NCBI GenBank assembly: GCA_963844235.1
Contig: CAWJNF010000008.1
Coordinates: forward strand, 434,001 to 498,000
From: CAWJNF01 sp963844235
GTDB lineage: Bacteria; Actinomycetota; Thermoleophilia; Gaiellales; Gaiellaceae
Length of the DNA stretch: 64,000 bases
Direction: 5' to 3'
Position numbers and translations under genes: made by a program. Shown piece by piece: positions 25,996 through 36,622 of the stretch. Position 1 is the first letter of the stretch; each line of letters starts with the position of its first letter. The notes beneath the pieces were generated by a model, which was not told the origin of the DNA, did no database searches, and worked only from the letters and a program-made list of their open reading frames with translations.

Positions 25996-27174
25996 CTACC
26001 GGGCGCCCGAGGCAAGGAATGCCTCGAGGCGACTCAGCGCCGCTTCGAGGATGCGAGAATCCGACGCGTAGCACAGGCGCACAGAGCCCTCCCCGCCGGC
26101 TCCGAACGCGACGCCGGGGGCGAGGCCCACGCGCGACTCGACGAGCAGGCGCCGGCAGAACTCGAAGGAGTCGGTCAGGCCGTCGATGCGCGGGAAGAGG
26201 TAGAAGGCGCCGTCCGGGTCCGGGACGGTGACCCCCGGCATGTCGCGCAGCGCGGCAAGGCAGAGGTCGCGGTTCGCGCGGAGCAGCGCGAGCTGCTCGC
26301 GTACCCAGCCTTCACCCTCGGCCAGAGCGGCCTCGCCTGCCTTCTGGATGAAGCTTGTCGCGTGAGAGACGACGAACTCGTTCATCGGCCCGGCCTTCCG
26401 GCCCATGTCGCTACGACAGACGAGCCAGCCAAGCCGCCAGCCCGTCATGCAGTACGTCTTCGAGAAGCTTCCGAAAACGACGACGGGATCCTCCCGGGTT
26501 GCCTTGCGCAGGATCGACGGAACCGCCGTGCCGGGCTCGTCGGTGCGGTAGTAGAGCCGTTCGTAGACCTCGTCCGCGAGCAGCCACAGGTCGTGCCGGC
26601 GCGCGAATTCGAGCAGACGATCCTGCTCCTCGTCGGTCGCGACCCAGCCGAGCGGGTTCGACGGGGACGTGTAGATGAGCAGGCGCGTCCGCGGCGTGAC
26701 GGCGGCCTCGAGAGCCTCGAAATCGACGACGTAGCGCTCGCCGACGAGGACATGCGGTATCTCGATCGGCGTCGCGTTCGCGAGCCCGACGACGGCGGCC
26801 CCGTTCGGCCAGGCCGGCGTGAGGCAGAGCGCCTCGTCGCCCGGGTCGAGCAGCGAGCGGATACCCAGGTGGAGCGCCTGCACGCCGGAGGCCGTAACAA
26901 CGATCTCTGAGCCGGGATCGAGCTCGACGTCGTGGAGGCGCCGGTACTGAGCAGCGAGCGCCTCGCGGAGCGTCGGCAGTCCCGCGTTCTCCGAGTAGTA
27001 CGTGAACCCGTCGGCGAGGGCGCGCGCCGCGGCGTCCTTGATGAACGCGGGCGTAGGCAGGGTCGACTCGCCGAAGTAGAGTCGCAGCACGTCCGGCATG
27101 GCCATCGCCATCTCGGCGATCTCCCGGATCCGTGAGTTCGGCACGCGCAGGACGGACTCGGCGACACCGGCCAC
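25996..27174 (-). CDS. PLP-dependent class I/II aminotransferase
   Basis: A 392-residue fold-type I aminotransferase of aspartate-aminotransferase type. Visible are LYFGESTLPTPAFIKDAA, GVQALHLGIRSLLDPGDEA, YTSPSNPLGWVA, LLADEVYERLYY (Asp for the pyridine nitrogen, Tyr for O3) and the PLP lysine in FGSFSKTYCMTGWRLGWLV; the C-terminal Arg is in GSVRLCYA. The amino acid substrate is not determinable. The start is GTG, with TAGACT exactly 6 nt upstream on this strand and no ribosome site. Confidence 0.9.
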   Translation of the reverse strand: MAGVAESVLRVPNSRIREIAEMAMAMPDVLRLYFGESTLPTPAFIKDAAARALADGFTYYSENAGLPTLREALAAQYRRLHDVELDPGSEIVVTASGVQALHLGIRSLLDPGDEALCLTPAWPNGAAVVGLANATPIEIPHVLVGERYVVDFEALEAAVTPRTRLLIYTSPSNPLGWVATDEEQDRLLEFARRHDLWLLADEVYERLYYRTDEPGTAVPSILRKATREDPVVVFGSFSKTYCMTGWRLGWLVCRSDMGRKAGPMNEFVVSHATSFIQKAGEAALAEGEGWVREQLALLRANRDLCLAALRDMPGVTVPDPDGAFYLFPRIDGLTDSFEFCRRLLVESRVGLAPGVAFGAGGEGSVRLCYASDSRILEAALSRLEAFLASGAR

Positions 27175-27259
27175 GCGGAGAGTCTAGGGGCCGGCGCTTC
27201 CTCGCCCGGCGCGATGCGCCGCCGTACACTCACCCAGCGCGGCTGGCTGCTGCCCGAGG

Positions 27260-30200
27260 TCAGACCGCGGCAGCGTCTCGAGCTGCGACCTGCTCCAGGC
27301 GCTCGAGCCAGGGCGTCGCCGCGAGCCGCTCGAAGAGCTCCCGTCCTTCTTCCAGCAGCGGCAGGCTCTCGGCGTTCCGGCCCTCGCCGGCCAGCCACTC
27401 GCCGTACTCGAGCAGCGTGACGGCGAGCCAGAACGGGGCCGCGAGCTCGCGGAACTGAGCCGCGGCTCGCTTGAACCGCTGCTCGGCCTCCGCCGGCTGC
27501 CCTCCTTCGGCCGCCAGCCTCGCGCGGAAGCGTCTCGCATGCGCTTCGAGGTACTGGGGTCGCTTGCCTCGTGGCAGCTGCTCGACGAACGCCAGCAAGC
27601 CCTCCGCCGCCGCACGGTCGCCGAGCACGAGCGCGGCCTCGACGGCGAGGATGAACGCCTCCCGCGGAGACTGCGCCCCGATGCCGAGCTGCCCGCGCAC
27701 GTCGAACGCCTCCATCGCGGTCGACAGGGCGTCGGTTGCGCGACCCTCGGCAAGCGCGATCACGGCAGAGCCGACCGCATACTCGGACCTTTCCTGGACA
27801 TCGTCTCCTTCCACTGCCTCCGGGAAGCGGTCGTGAGCCGACCGGGCCTCGTCGAGCTGGCCTCTGTTGACGTGAATGAACGGGACGTGTGCGAGAAACG
27901 AGGTCATCGCGGTCCGCACGTGCGCGACAGCCTCGTCGCTCAGGGCCCCGGTCATGTCGAGCACCTCGTCCCATTCGCCGAGCAGGAGCAACGGATAGGT
28001 CTGCGAGGCGAACGACCACTCCCAGTAGCGGTTTCCCACCCGGCGTGCAAGCGCAAGCCCGCTCCTCACGAACTCCTGGCCGTCGTGCGACGCGCCCGCA
28101 TGGATGGCGACGTCTGCGAGGTTGTAGTAGGCGCGAAGCGCGGCCGACGGGAGCTCGTGGTCGAGCGCGATCTCGAGCGCATGACGGAGAAGGGCGACCC
28201 CTTCCCGGCGCCGCTCTCGAGCGATGAGCGTGAGGGCCTTCGTGTTGAGCGCCTGAGACAGCACCTCCGGGAGGTCGTACGCCTCCGCCAGGTCGAGGGC
28301 GACCTCGATCCGCTCGACCGCGGCGTCTACCTCGCCGGAGAAGAAGAGGAAGCGTCCCAGCTGCGCCGCGAGCATCGCGAACGACTCGTCCGGCTCCTCG
28401 TCGGCCAGCACGGCGAACGAGCGCTCCATGCGCTCGATGGCATCGGCGCCCCGACCGTGGTTCCAGACGAGCTCTCCGATGCGTGCCGAGACGCGCGCGG
28501 CCGGATGAAGCTGGCCCTCCTGCTCGAAGAGGGTGAACGACCGCTCGAGGAGCGACGCCGCATCGTCTCCTCGGCCCCCATCGGCTGCCATGACGCCCGC
28601 CTGCTCGAGCAGCTCTGCCTGCGCGGAAGGCTCGTCGGCGAGCTCGGCGGCGCGCTCGAAGTGGTGCTGGGCTTCCGAGCGCGCTCCCAGCGAGGCTGCC
28701 CGCTCGCCCGCCCGTGTGAGGGCTGTCCGAGCCCGCACGCGCACGTCGGCCGCGTCGGGGTCATCCGGCGCCGCGCGGTAGGCGTCGAGGAGGTGTGCGG
28801 CCACGACCTCCGCGATCTCGTCCTCGTCGGTGACGGAGGCGAGGTGGGTCGCGGCCGCCAGGTGCCGGGCCTTGCGCTCCCGGCGCGACATCGTGTCGTA
28901 CGCCACCTTCTTGACGAGGTCCTGGAGGAAGCCGTACTGACCTCGCTCGGGCGAGAGCGGGTCGGAGCTGAGCGACAAGACCTCCTTGCGCACGAGCGCG
29001 CCGAGGATCGGCTCGAGCTCCGTCTCCCGGAGGCCGGTCATCGCGCCGAGCCCGGGGACCGTGAACGTCCTGCCGAGCACCGAGGCGTCCTGCAGGAGGC
29101 CTCGCTCTTCCGGAGCGAGCCCGTCGAGCCGGGCAGCGATCAGCGCCTGAAGGGTCTCCGGCACCTCGAGCGTCTCGATCTTCCCGGTCGGGCGGTACGC
29201 GTCGCCCTCGCGCACGATCAGGCCACGGTCGAGCAGCATCCGGACGGTCTCGACGGCATAGAACGGAACGCCCTCGGCGCGCTCGAGTATCCGCCTGCGG
29301 AGATCGTCGGGAAGGCCGGGAACCGGGCCGGTGAGGAGAGCCTCCATCAGCTCGGGCGGGAGCGGGTCGAGGAACAGCGAGCTGAAGGCGCGCTTGCCGG
29401 CACCCCAGGTCGCCCGCCGGTCGGCGAGCTCGGGGCGGGCCAGTGTGAGGATGAAGATCGGGTGGTCTTTCGCCCAGTCGACGAGGTACTCGACGAAGTC
29501 GAGGAGCGCGCTGTCCGCCCAGTGGATGTCCTCGAAGACGAGAATGACCGGAAGCGCCTCGGACATGCGCTCGAAGAGGAGCCTCCAGGCGGCGAAGAGG
29601 TTCTCCTGGTCTGGCGCGCCGCGCTCCTCGAGACCGAGAAGATGCGCGAGGCGCGGCTCCACGAAACGCCGCTCGTTCGGGTCGGGGATGTAGGTGTCGA
29701 CGGCGGCGCGGAGCTTCGCCGACGCGGAGACGGAGTCCTCGTCCTCGAGGATCCCCGCGCGCAGGCGCACCATCTCGGCCAGCGCCCAGAACGCGACTCC
29801 CTCACCGTAGGCGAGGCAGCGGCCGCGGTGCCACCAGGCGTCCGCCGCCAGCCCGTCGAGGTACTTCTCGAACTCCCACGCGAGGCGGGACTTGCCGATG
29901 CCGCCGATGCCCACCACCGAGACGAGATGCGCTCGGCGCTCTTCGGCGGACGCGTGGAAGAGCTCCTTGATGAGACGCAGCTCCCGGTCGCGGCCGACGA
30001 ATGGAGGCTCGAGGGCGGGTGATCTGACCACGCCGCCGCGCAGCGCGACCACCCGGACGGCGCGCCAGAGCGGCACGGATTCGGCCTTCCCCTTCAGCTC
30101 GTGCGTCCCGGCGTCCTCGTAGACGATCGCCGCCTCCGAGGCCCTGCGGGTAGCTTCGCCCACGAGCACGGTGCCCGGCGAGGCGGTCGCCTGCACCCGC

Positions 30201-30781
30201 GAGGCGGTGTTGACGAGGTCCCCGGCGACCATGCCCTGGGCTTCCGCGCCGAGCGTCACCGCCGCCTCGCCGGTCAGGACCCCCGCGCGTGCCGCGAGGC
30301 CGGGTGTACCGACCTCCTCGCCGAGCGCCATGACGGCCGCGACGAGGTCGAGACCGGCGCGGACGGCTCGCTCGGCATCGTCCTCGTTCGCGACCGGAGC
30401 CCCCCAGACGGCCATGACCGCGTCCCCGATGAACTTCTCCACCGTGCCGCCGAAGCGCTCGATGACACGCCTTGCGTCCTCGAAGTAGCGGGAGAGGAGC
30501 TCCCGTACCTCCTCGGCGTCTCGGCTCTCCGAGAGGGTGGTGAAGCCAACGAGATCGGCGAACAGCACCGATACCAACCGCCGCTCGGCCTCGGGCGTCG
30601 CGCGAGGTGGGGGAGAGAGGGTCGCCTCCGCCTCGAGCGCGGCGCCGCACTCCCCGCAGAACCCGTCGTCCGGCGCGTTGGCCGCCCCGCACGCGACGCA
30701 GGCACGAGCGAGCTTCGCGCCGCAGCCGCCGCAGAACTTCCGCCCGGCCTCGTTCGCCCGGCCACAGGACGGGCACGTCAC
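27260..30781 (-). CDS. Adenylate/guanylate cyclase-AAA ATPase-TPR protein (second of tandem pair)
   Basis: A 1173-residue multidomain protein. Two zinc ribbons occupy residues 3-46 (CPSCG..CGGCG, CVACG..CGECG). A class III cyclase domain (68-240) has metal Asp76 and Asp120, adenine-selecting Lys116 (VEKFIGD) and the Asn191/Arg195 pair (NTASR). An AAA/NACHT-like ATPase follows, with Walker A GIGGIGKS (291-298) and Walker B VILVFEDIHWAD. The C-terminal third is TPR-like helical repeats. All residues expected for cAMP synthesis are present. The GTG start shares GTGA with the stop of the upstream paralogue, so translation is coupled. A longer open frame upstream is discarded. Confidence 0.9.
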   Translation of the reverse strand: MTCPSCGRANEAGRKFCGGCGAKLARACVACGAANAPDDGFCGECGAALEAEATLSPPPRATPEAERRLVSVLFADLVGFTTLSESRDAEEVRELLSRYFEDARRVIERFGGTVEKFIGDAVMAVWGAPVANEDDAERAVRAGLDLVAAVMALGEEVGTPGLAARAGVLTGEAAVTLGAEAQGMVAGDLVNTASRVQATASPGTVLVGEATRRASEAAIVYEDAGTHELKGKAESVPLWRAVRVVALRGGVVRSPALEPPFVGRDRELRLIKELFHASAEERRAHLVSVVGIGGIGKSRLAWEFEKYLDGLAADAWWHRGRCLAYGEGVAFWALAEMVRLRAGILEDEDSVSASAKLRAAVDTYIPDPNERRFVEPRLAHLLGLEERGAPDQENLFAAWRLLFERMSEALPVILVFEDIHWADSALLDFVEYLVDWAKDHPIFILTLARPELADRRATWGAGKRAFSSLFLDPLPPELMEALLTGPVPGLPDDLRRRILERAEGVPFYAVETVRMLLDRGLIVREGDAYRPTGKIETLEVPETLQALIAARLDGLAPEERGLLQDASVLGRTFTVPGLGAMTGLRETELEPILGALVRKEVLSLSSDPLSPERGQYGFLQDLVKKVAYDTMSRRERKARHLAAATHLASVTDEDEIAEVVAAHLLDAYRAAPDDPDAADVRVRARTALTRAGERAASLGARSEAQHHFERAAELADEPSAQAELLEQAGVMAADGGRGDDAASLLERSFTLFEQEGQLHPAARVSARIGELVWNHGRGADAIERMERSFAVLADEEPDESFAMLAAQLGRFLFFSGEVDAAVERIEVALDLAEAYDLPEVLSQALNTKALTLIARERRREGVALLRHALEIALDHELPSAALRAYYNLADVAIHAGASHDGQEFVRSGLALARRVGNRYWEWSFASQTYPLLLLGEWDEVLDMTGALSDEAVAHVRTAMTSFLAHVPFIHVNRGQLDEARSAHDRFPEAVEGDDVQERSEYAVGSAVIALAEGRATDALSTAMEAFDVRGQLGIGAQSPREAFILAVEAALVLGDRAAAEGLLAFVEQLPRGKRPQYLEAHARRFRARLAAEGGQPAEAEQRFKRAAAQFRELAAPFWLAVTLLEYGEWLAGEGRNAESLPLLEEGRELFERLAATPWLERLEQVAARDAAAV

Positions 30782-33700
30782 GCGGTCACCTCGGCGGGCA
30801 GCCACACGTGCTCGAGCCGTTCGAGCAACGGCCGGGCTTCGAGGCGCTCGAAGATCGACCGCGCCTCGGCCAGAAGCGGCTCGGCCTCCGCCGAACGCTC
30901 CTGACGGACCAGCACCTCCGCCTGCTCGAGCAACGAGACGGCGAGCCAGAACTGTGCGCCGAGCTCGCGGAACTGTGCGGCGGCGCGTCTGAAACCGGCC
31001 TCCGCGGCGCCCTCGTCGCCGTTCAGGAGCGCGAGTCGAGCCCGGAACCGTGCGAGTTGGGCATGCGTCAGGGGCGGAATGGCACCCGGCAGCTTGCGCT
31101 CGAAGATCGAGAGGAGCTCGGACAGCTTGCCCGTGTCGCCGAGCGCGACCGCGGCCTCGAACCACTCGATTGCGGCTTCGATCTCTGCGGATGGCTCCAT
31201 TACGGCAAGCTCGAGCGCATCGGCCGCGAGCGAGAGCGCTTCCCGAAAGCGGCCTTCCGCGTTGGCGAGCGCTGCACGCGCCGAGAGGGCTGCTCCACGG
31301 ACCTGCAGACTCGACCCCTCGGCGTGTGGAATGAGGTCCGCGAGCTCCTGCGCGGGCTGGAGCTCGCCGCGGTGGAGGTAGACGGCGACGAGGGGTTCGA
31401 GCTCCACACCGAGTCGCGCGGTAGCCGCGAGCACTCCCTGTCGAGCCTCCTCGGCCTGCGAGAATGCCTCGTCCCAGCGCCCGAGCGTGATCAGCGGCGA
31501 GATGTGGCATGCGCTCAGATTCGTCTCCCAGCGGCGGTTGCCGAGCCGCTGGGCGAGCTCGACGCCCTGCCTCGCCGCCAGGAGCTCGTCCTCGTGGCGC
31601 CCGGCGTTCCAGAATGAAACGCAAAGGTTGTTGTAGGCGCGCAGCGCCGCATTACCGAGGTCGTTGTCCAGCGCCACCTGGAGCGCATGGCGCACGAGGA
31701 GGATCGCCTCCTCGTGCCGCCCCTGTGAGGCGAGGCACAACGACTTGCTGTTGAGCGCCTGCGCGAAGACTTCCGGAAGCTGGAGCCCCTCCGCGAGGCG
31801 GAGAGCCTCCTCGAGGCGCTGAGCCGCCTCGGGTCTGCCGGCGAAATGGAGTAGTCGTCCCAGCTCCGCCGCGATTCTCGCCAGATCCTCGTCGGGCTCC
31901 TCCCGGGAGAGCGCCGCATAGGCTTCCTCCATCCCGACGAGCCCCTCGTCGACGCCGCCCTCCTGGAGCCAGACCACCTCGGCATGGCCGGCCGCCGCCC
32001 GCGCGGCTGCGTGGCGCTCGCCGCCGCCTTCGAAGAGCTCCATCGCTTGCCGGAAGTGGGCCTTGGCGGCGTCTCCGTCGCCCATGGCCAGAGCGGTCTC
32101 GGCCGCCCTCTCGTGGAGCCCCGCACGCGCCAGTGGATCGTCCGCGAGATCGAGCGCCTGCTCGAACCAACGCCGCGCCTCGGCCGCTGCGGCGAGTGAC
32201 GCCGCCCGGTTGCCAGCCTGGACGAGCCGGTCGCGCGCCTTCGCCTTGACCTCGGCGGCGTCGCCGGCATCCGGCGCGGCCCGATACGCCTCGTGATAGT
32301 GCGAGGCGATCACCTCCGGTATTTCCTCGGCGTCCCAGGTGGCCTCGAGGTGCGCGGCGGCTGCGAGATGGCGTACCTTGCGGTCCCTTCGACCGAGCGT
32401 GTCGTAGGCAACCTTCTGCACGAGCGCATGGAGGAAGCCGTACTGCCCGCGCTCGGGAGAGCGTGGATCGGTCTCGACCGTGACGATCTCCTTCCTCACG
32501 AGCGAGGCAAGCAGCGGGACAAGCTCCGGCTCCCCGAGCCCGGAGACTGCGCTCAGCCCGTTTGTCGTGAACGTTCGGCCCAGAACGGACGCGTCCTCGA
32601 GAAGGTGCCGCTCGGAGGAGGCGAGTCCATCCAGACGGGCGGCGATGAGAGCGTGCAGCGTCTCGGGAACGTCGAGCGCGTCGACCCGTCCGCTGATGCG
32701 GTACTCGCCCTCCTGCTGGACGAGCACGCCACGATCGACCAGCATGCGAACGGTCTCGATCGCGTAGAGCGGTATGCCTTCCGCTCTTTCGGCGATGCGC
32801 GTCCGCAACTCGTCCGGAAGCCCGGGCACCAGCCCGCGCAGCAGCTCCTCCCGGGCCGACTCGGGAAGCGGCTCGAGAACGACCGAGTGGAAGTTCCGCC
32901 TGCCCGCGCCCCAGGTGGGACGGCGCTCGAGCAGCTCCGGCCGCGCGAGCGTGAGGATGAGGAGCGGGTGGTTGCGAGACCACTCCGCGAGGTATTCGAC
33001 GAAGTCGAGGAGCGCGGCGTCGGCCCAGTGGATGTCCTCGAAGAGGAGGATCACCGGCCCTTCCTCCGCCATCCGCTCGAAGAAGCGCCGCCAGGCGGAG
33101 AAGAGATCCTGCTGGTCCGGCGCGGTGCGCTCGGTCAGACCGAGAAGATGCGCCAGTCGGGGCTCGATCCAGGCCCGCTCGTCCGGGTCCGGGATCCGCT
33201 CTGCAACGCAGGCGGAAAGCTGCGTCTGCTGTGCGTCGTGCGGCTCGTCCTCGGCGATCCCCGCCCGCATGCGAACCATCTCGGCTAGCGCCCAGTAGGC
33301 GACTCCCTCGCCGTAGGCAAGGCAACGCCCGCGGTGCCACCACAGCTGCTCCACGAGCCCGTCGAAGTACTTGTAGAACTCCCACGCGAGCCGCGACTTG
33401 CCGATCCCCGCGTCGCCGACGACCGAGATCACATGCGCCTTGCCTTCGTCGATCGTCGCGTGCAGCAACTCCTTGACGAGGCGCAGCTCGGCATCGCGCC
33501 CCACGAACGGCGCCTCCACGAAGCTCGACCGCCCCTCGCCGCGACGAGCGGCTACGACGCGCTGAGCCCGCAGCAAGCGCACCGGCTCGGACTTTCCCTT
33601 CAGCTCGTGCTCCCCGGCGTCCTCGTAGGCGATCGCCGCCTCGGTCATCCGCGCGGTCACTTCGTCGACGAGCGCGCTACCCGGACTCGCGACCGACTGG

Positions 33701-34281
33701 ACGCGCGACGCGGTGTTGACCATGTCTCCCGCAACCATGCCCTGCCCGTCGGCGCCGATCGTAACGGCCGCCTCGCCGGTGACCACGCCTGCGCGCAGCC
33801 GGAGCTCGGCGAGCCCCGCCTGCGTTCCGAGGTCGGCGACCTCGGCGACGAGGTCGAGTGCCGTTCGCACGGCTCGCTCGGCGTCGTCCTCCTGCGCGAC
33901 TGGGGCCCCCCAGACCGCCATGACCGCATCGCCGATGAACTTCTCGACGGTGCCGCCGTAGCGGCCGATGACCTGGCGCGCCGTGTCGAAGTAACGCGAC
34001 AGGAGCTCGCGCGTCTCCTCCGGGTCGCGGCCCTCGGCGAGCGTCGTGAAGCCGACCAGATCCGCGAAGAGCACCGAGACGAGCCTGCGCTCCGCCTGCG
34101 CACGGGCCGGCTCGGCCGCCGGCGCCGGCTCGCCGAGCCTCGCCCCGCAGTCGCCGCAGAACTTCGCGCCCGGGGTGTTCGCCGCACCGCACGCGGGGCA
34201 GGCAAGCGCAAGCTTCGCCCCGCATTCGGCGCAGAATTTCCGGCCGGCCTCGTTCGCCGTGCCGCACTCAGGGCAGCTCAT
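30778..34281 (-). CDS. Adenylate/guanylate cyclase-AAA ATPase-TPR protein (first of tandem pair)
   Basis: A 1167-residue paralogue of its neighbour with the same order: zinc ribbons (residues 3-46), class III cyclase (Asp74, Lys114, Asp118, Asn189, Arg193), ATPase with GDAGIGKS and VILLFEDIHWAD, then TPR-like repeats. The two proteins are alike throughout, clearest in the cyclase and ATPase parts, which indicates tandem duplication. Such proteins are thought to couple a signal sensed by the ATPase/TPR region to cyclic nucleotide production. TATCCT lies 6 nt before the ATG, so transcription may start at the start codon. A 17-bp tandem repeat lies immediately upstream. Confidence 0.9.
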   Translation of the reverse strand: MSCPECGTANEAGRKFCAECGAKLALACPACGAANTPGAKFCGDCGARLGEPAPAAEPARAQAERRLVSVLFADLVGFTTLAEGRDPEETRELLSRYFDTARQVIGRYGGTVEKFIGDAVMAVWGAPVAQEDDAERAVRTALDLVAEVADLGTQAGLAELRLRAGVVTGEAAVTIGADGQGMVAGDMVNTASRVQSVASPGSALVDEVTARMTEAAIAYEDAGEHELKGKSEPVRLLRAQRVVAARRGEGRSSFVEAPFVGRDAELRLVKELLHATIDEGKAHVISVVGDAGIGKSRLAWEFYKYFDGLVEQLWWHRGRCLAYGEGVAYWALAEMVRMRAGIAEDEPHDAQQTQLSACVAERIPDPDERAWIEPRLAHLLGLTERTAPDQQDLFSAWRRFFERMAEEGPVILLFEDIHWADAALLDFVEYLAEWSRNHPLLILTLARPELLERRPTWGAGRRNFHSVVLEPLPESAREELLRGLVPGLPDELRTRIAERAEGIPLYAIETVRMLVDRGVLVQQEGEYRISGRVDALDVPETLHALIAARLDGLASSERHLLEDASVLGRTFTTNGLSAVSGLGEPELVPLLASLVRKEIVTVETDPRSPERGQYGFLHALVQKVAYDTLGRRDRKVRHLAAAAHLEATWDAEEIPEVIASHYHEAYRAAPDAGDAAEVKAKARDRLVQAGNRAASLAAAAEARRWFEQALDLADDPLARAGLHERAAETALAMGDGDAAKAHFRQAMELFEGGGERHAAARAAAGHAEVVWLQEGGVDEGLVGMEEAYAALSREEPDEDLARIAAELGRLLHFAGRPEAAQRLEEALRLAEGLQLPEVFAQALNSKSLCLASQGRHEEAILLVRHALQVALDNDLGNAALRAYNNLCVSFWNAGRHEDELLAARQGVELAQRLGNRRWETNLSACHISPLITLGRWDEAFSQAEEARQGVLAATARLGVELEPLVAVYLHRGELQPAQELADLIPHAEGSSLQVRGAALSARAALANAEGRFREALSLAADALELAVMEPSAEIEAAIEWFEAAVALGDTGKLSELLSIFERKLPGAIPPLTHAQLARFRARLALLNGDEGAAEAGFRRAAAQFRELGAQFWLAVSLLEQAEVLVRQERSAEAEPLLAEARSIFERLEARPLLERLEHVWLPAEVTA

Positions 34282-34302
34282 CCGCTCAGGATAGACCTGC
34301 GC

Positions 34303-35988
<1,686 letters not shown>

Positions 35989-36159
35989 ATGCGAACGCTA
36001 TCCGCTGGCGTACGCCCGCTTCCGGGGGTGCTCCTGGTAGGGCGGCTTGCCCGCAGCTCGCAAGGCTGGGCCGCCCGCTCACCGCTCACCGGGTGGCAGA
36101 GGGGCTCCGCCTGGCACCGTCAACGATGCTCGACCGGTTCGAGTCTCGCGACCTGGCCG

Positions 36160-36453
36160 CTAGCGACGGTGGGATGCGTCGCGGAGCTCGTGGTAGAGCT
36201 CGCGGAGCCGCGGCGAGCGGTTGCCGGTATCCGTACCGAGAACGTCGAGGATGGCGGCTCGTTCCTCGACGTCGAAGGTGAGCTTGGTCGCCTCCGACTC
36301 GAGAGCCCTGCTGATCTTGGCGCCGGCGCCACGCGCGGCCAGGGACGTCGAGGTATCGAGCTCGGCCCCAAGCAGCCGGGCGTCGCTGTCGTCCACGCCC
36401 TGGACGTGTATCGCGTTGTCGAAGCGGAAGCGAATGCGTGTCACATGGCTCAT
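36160..36453 (-). CDS. Hypothetical protein
   Basis: A 97-residue protein: an N-terminal strand region HVTRIRFRFDNAIHVQGVDD, a middle Ala/Ser helix and a C-terminal helix SPRLRELYHELRDAS. No family was recognised. TAGAAT overlaps the ATG at 36453, so if it is the -10 the true start would be the in-frame GTG at 36444, 7 nt downstream. It lies about 170 bp upstream of ettA on the same strand. Confidence 0.55.
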   Translation of the reverse strand: MSHVTRIRFRFDNAIHVQGVDDSDARLLGAELDTSTSLAARGAGAKISRALESEATKLTFDVEERAAILDVLGTDTGNRSPRLRELYHELRDASHRR

Positions 36454-36622
36454 TCTACTGGGGCGCGGGGGGAGTGCTCGTGACCGACCGGGCCGCGTGG
36501 GCAAGCCCCCTGCTGAGCGCCGAACTGCTCCAGCGCCCTCCTTCGAAGCTTCCAGCCAGTCTTGGAATCGCTTGCTCGGCCGAGCCCTGCTCGACGGAGA
36601 CGCGGCGAGTAGGCTGCGGCCC

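Noticed and set aside
27539..30022. 827-codon plus-strand frame across the second cyclase gene
   Set aside because: Antisense shadow of the cyclase-ATPase-TPR gene, which has clear catalytic motifs on the other strand.
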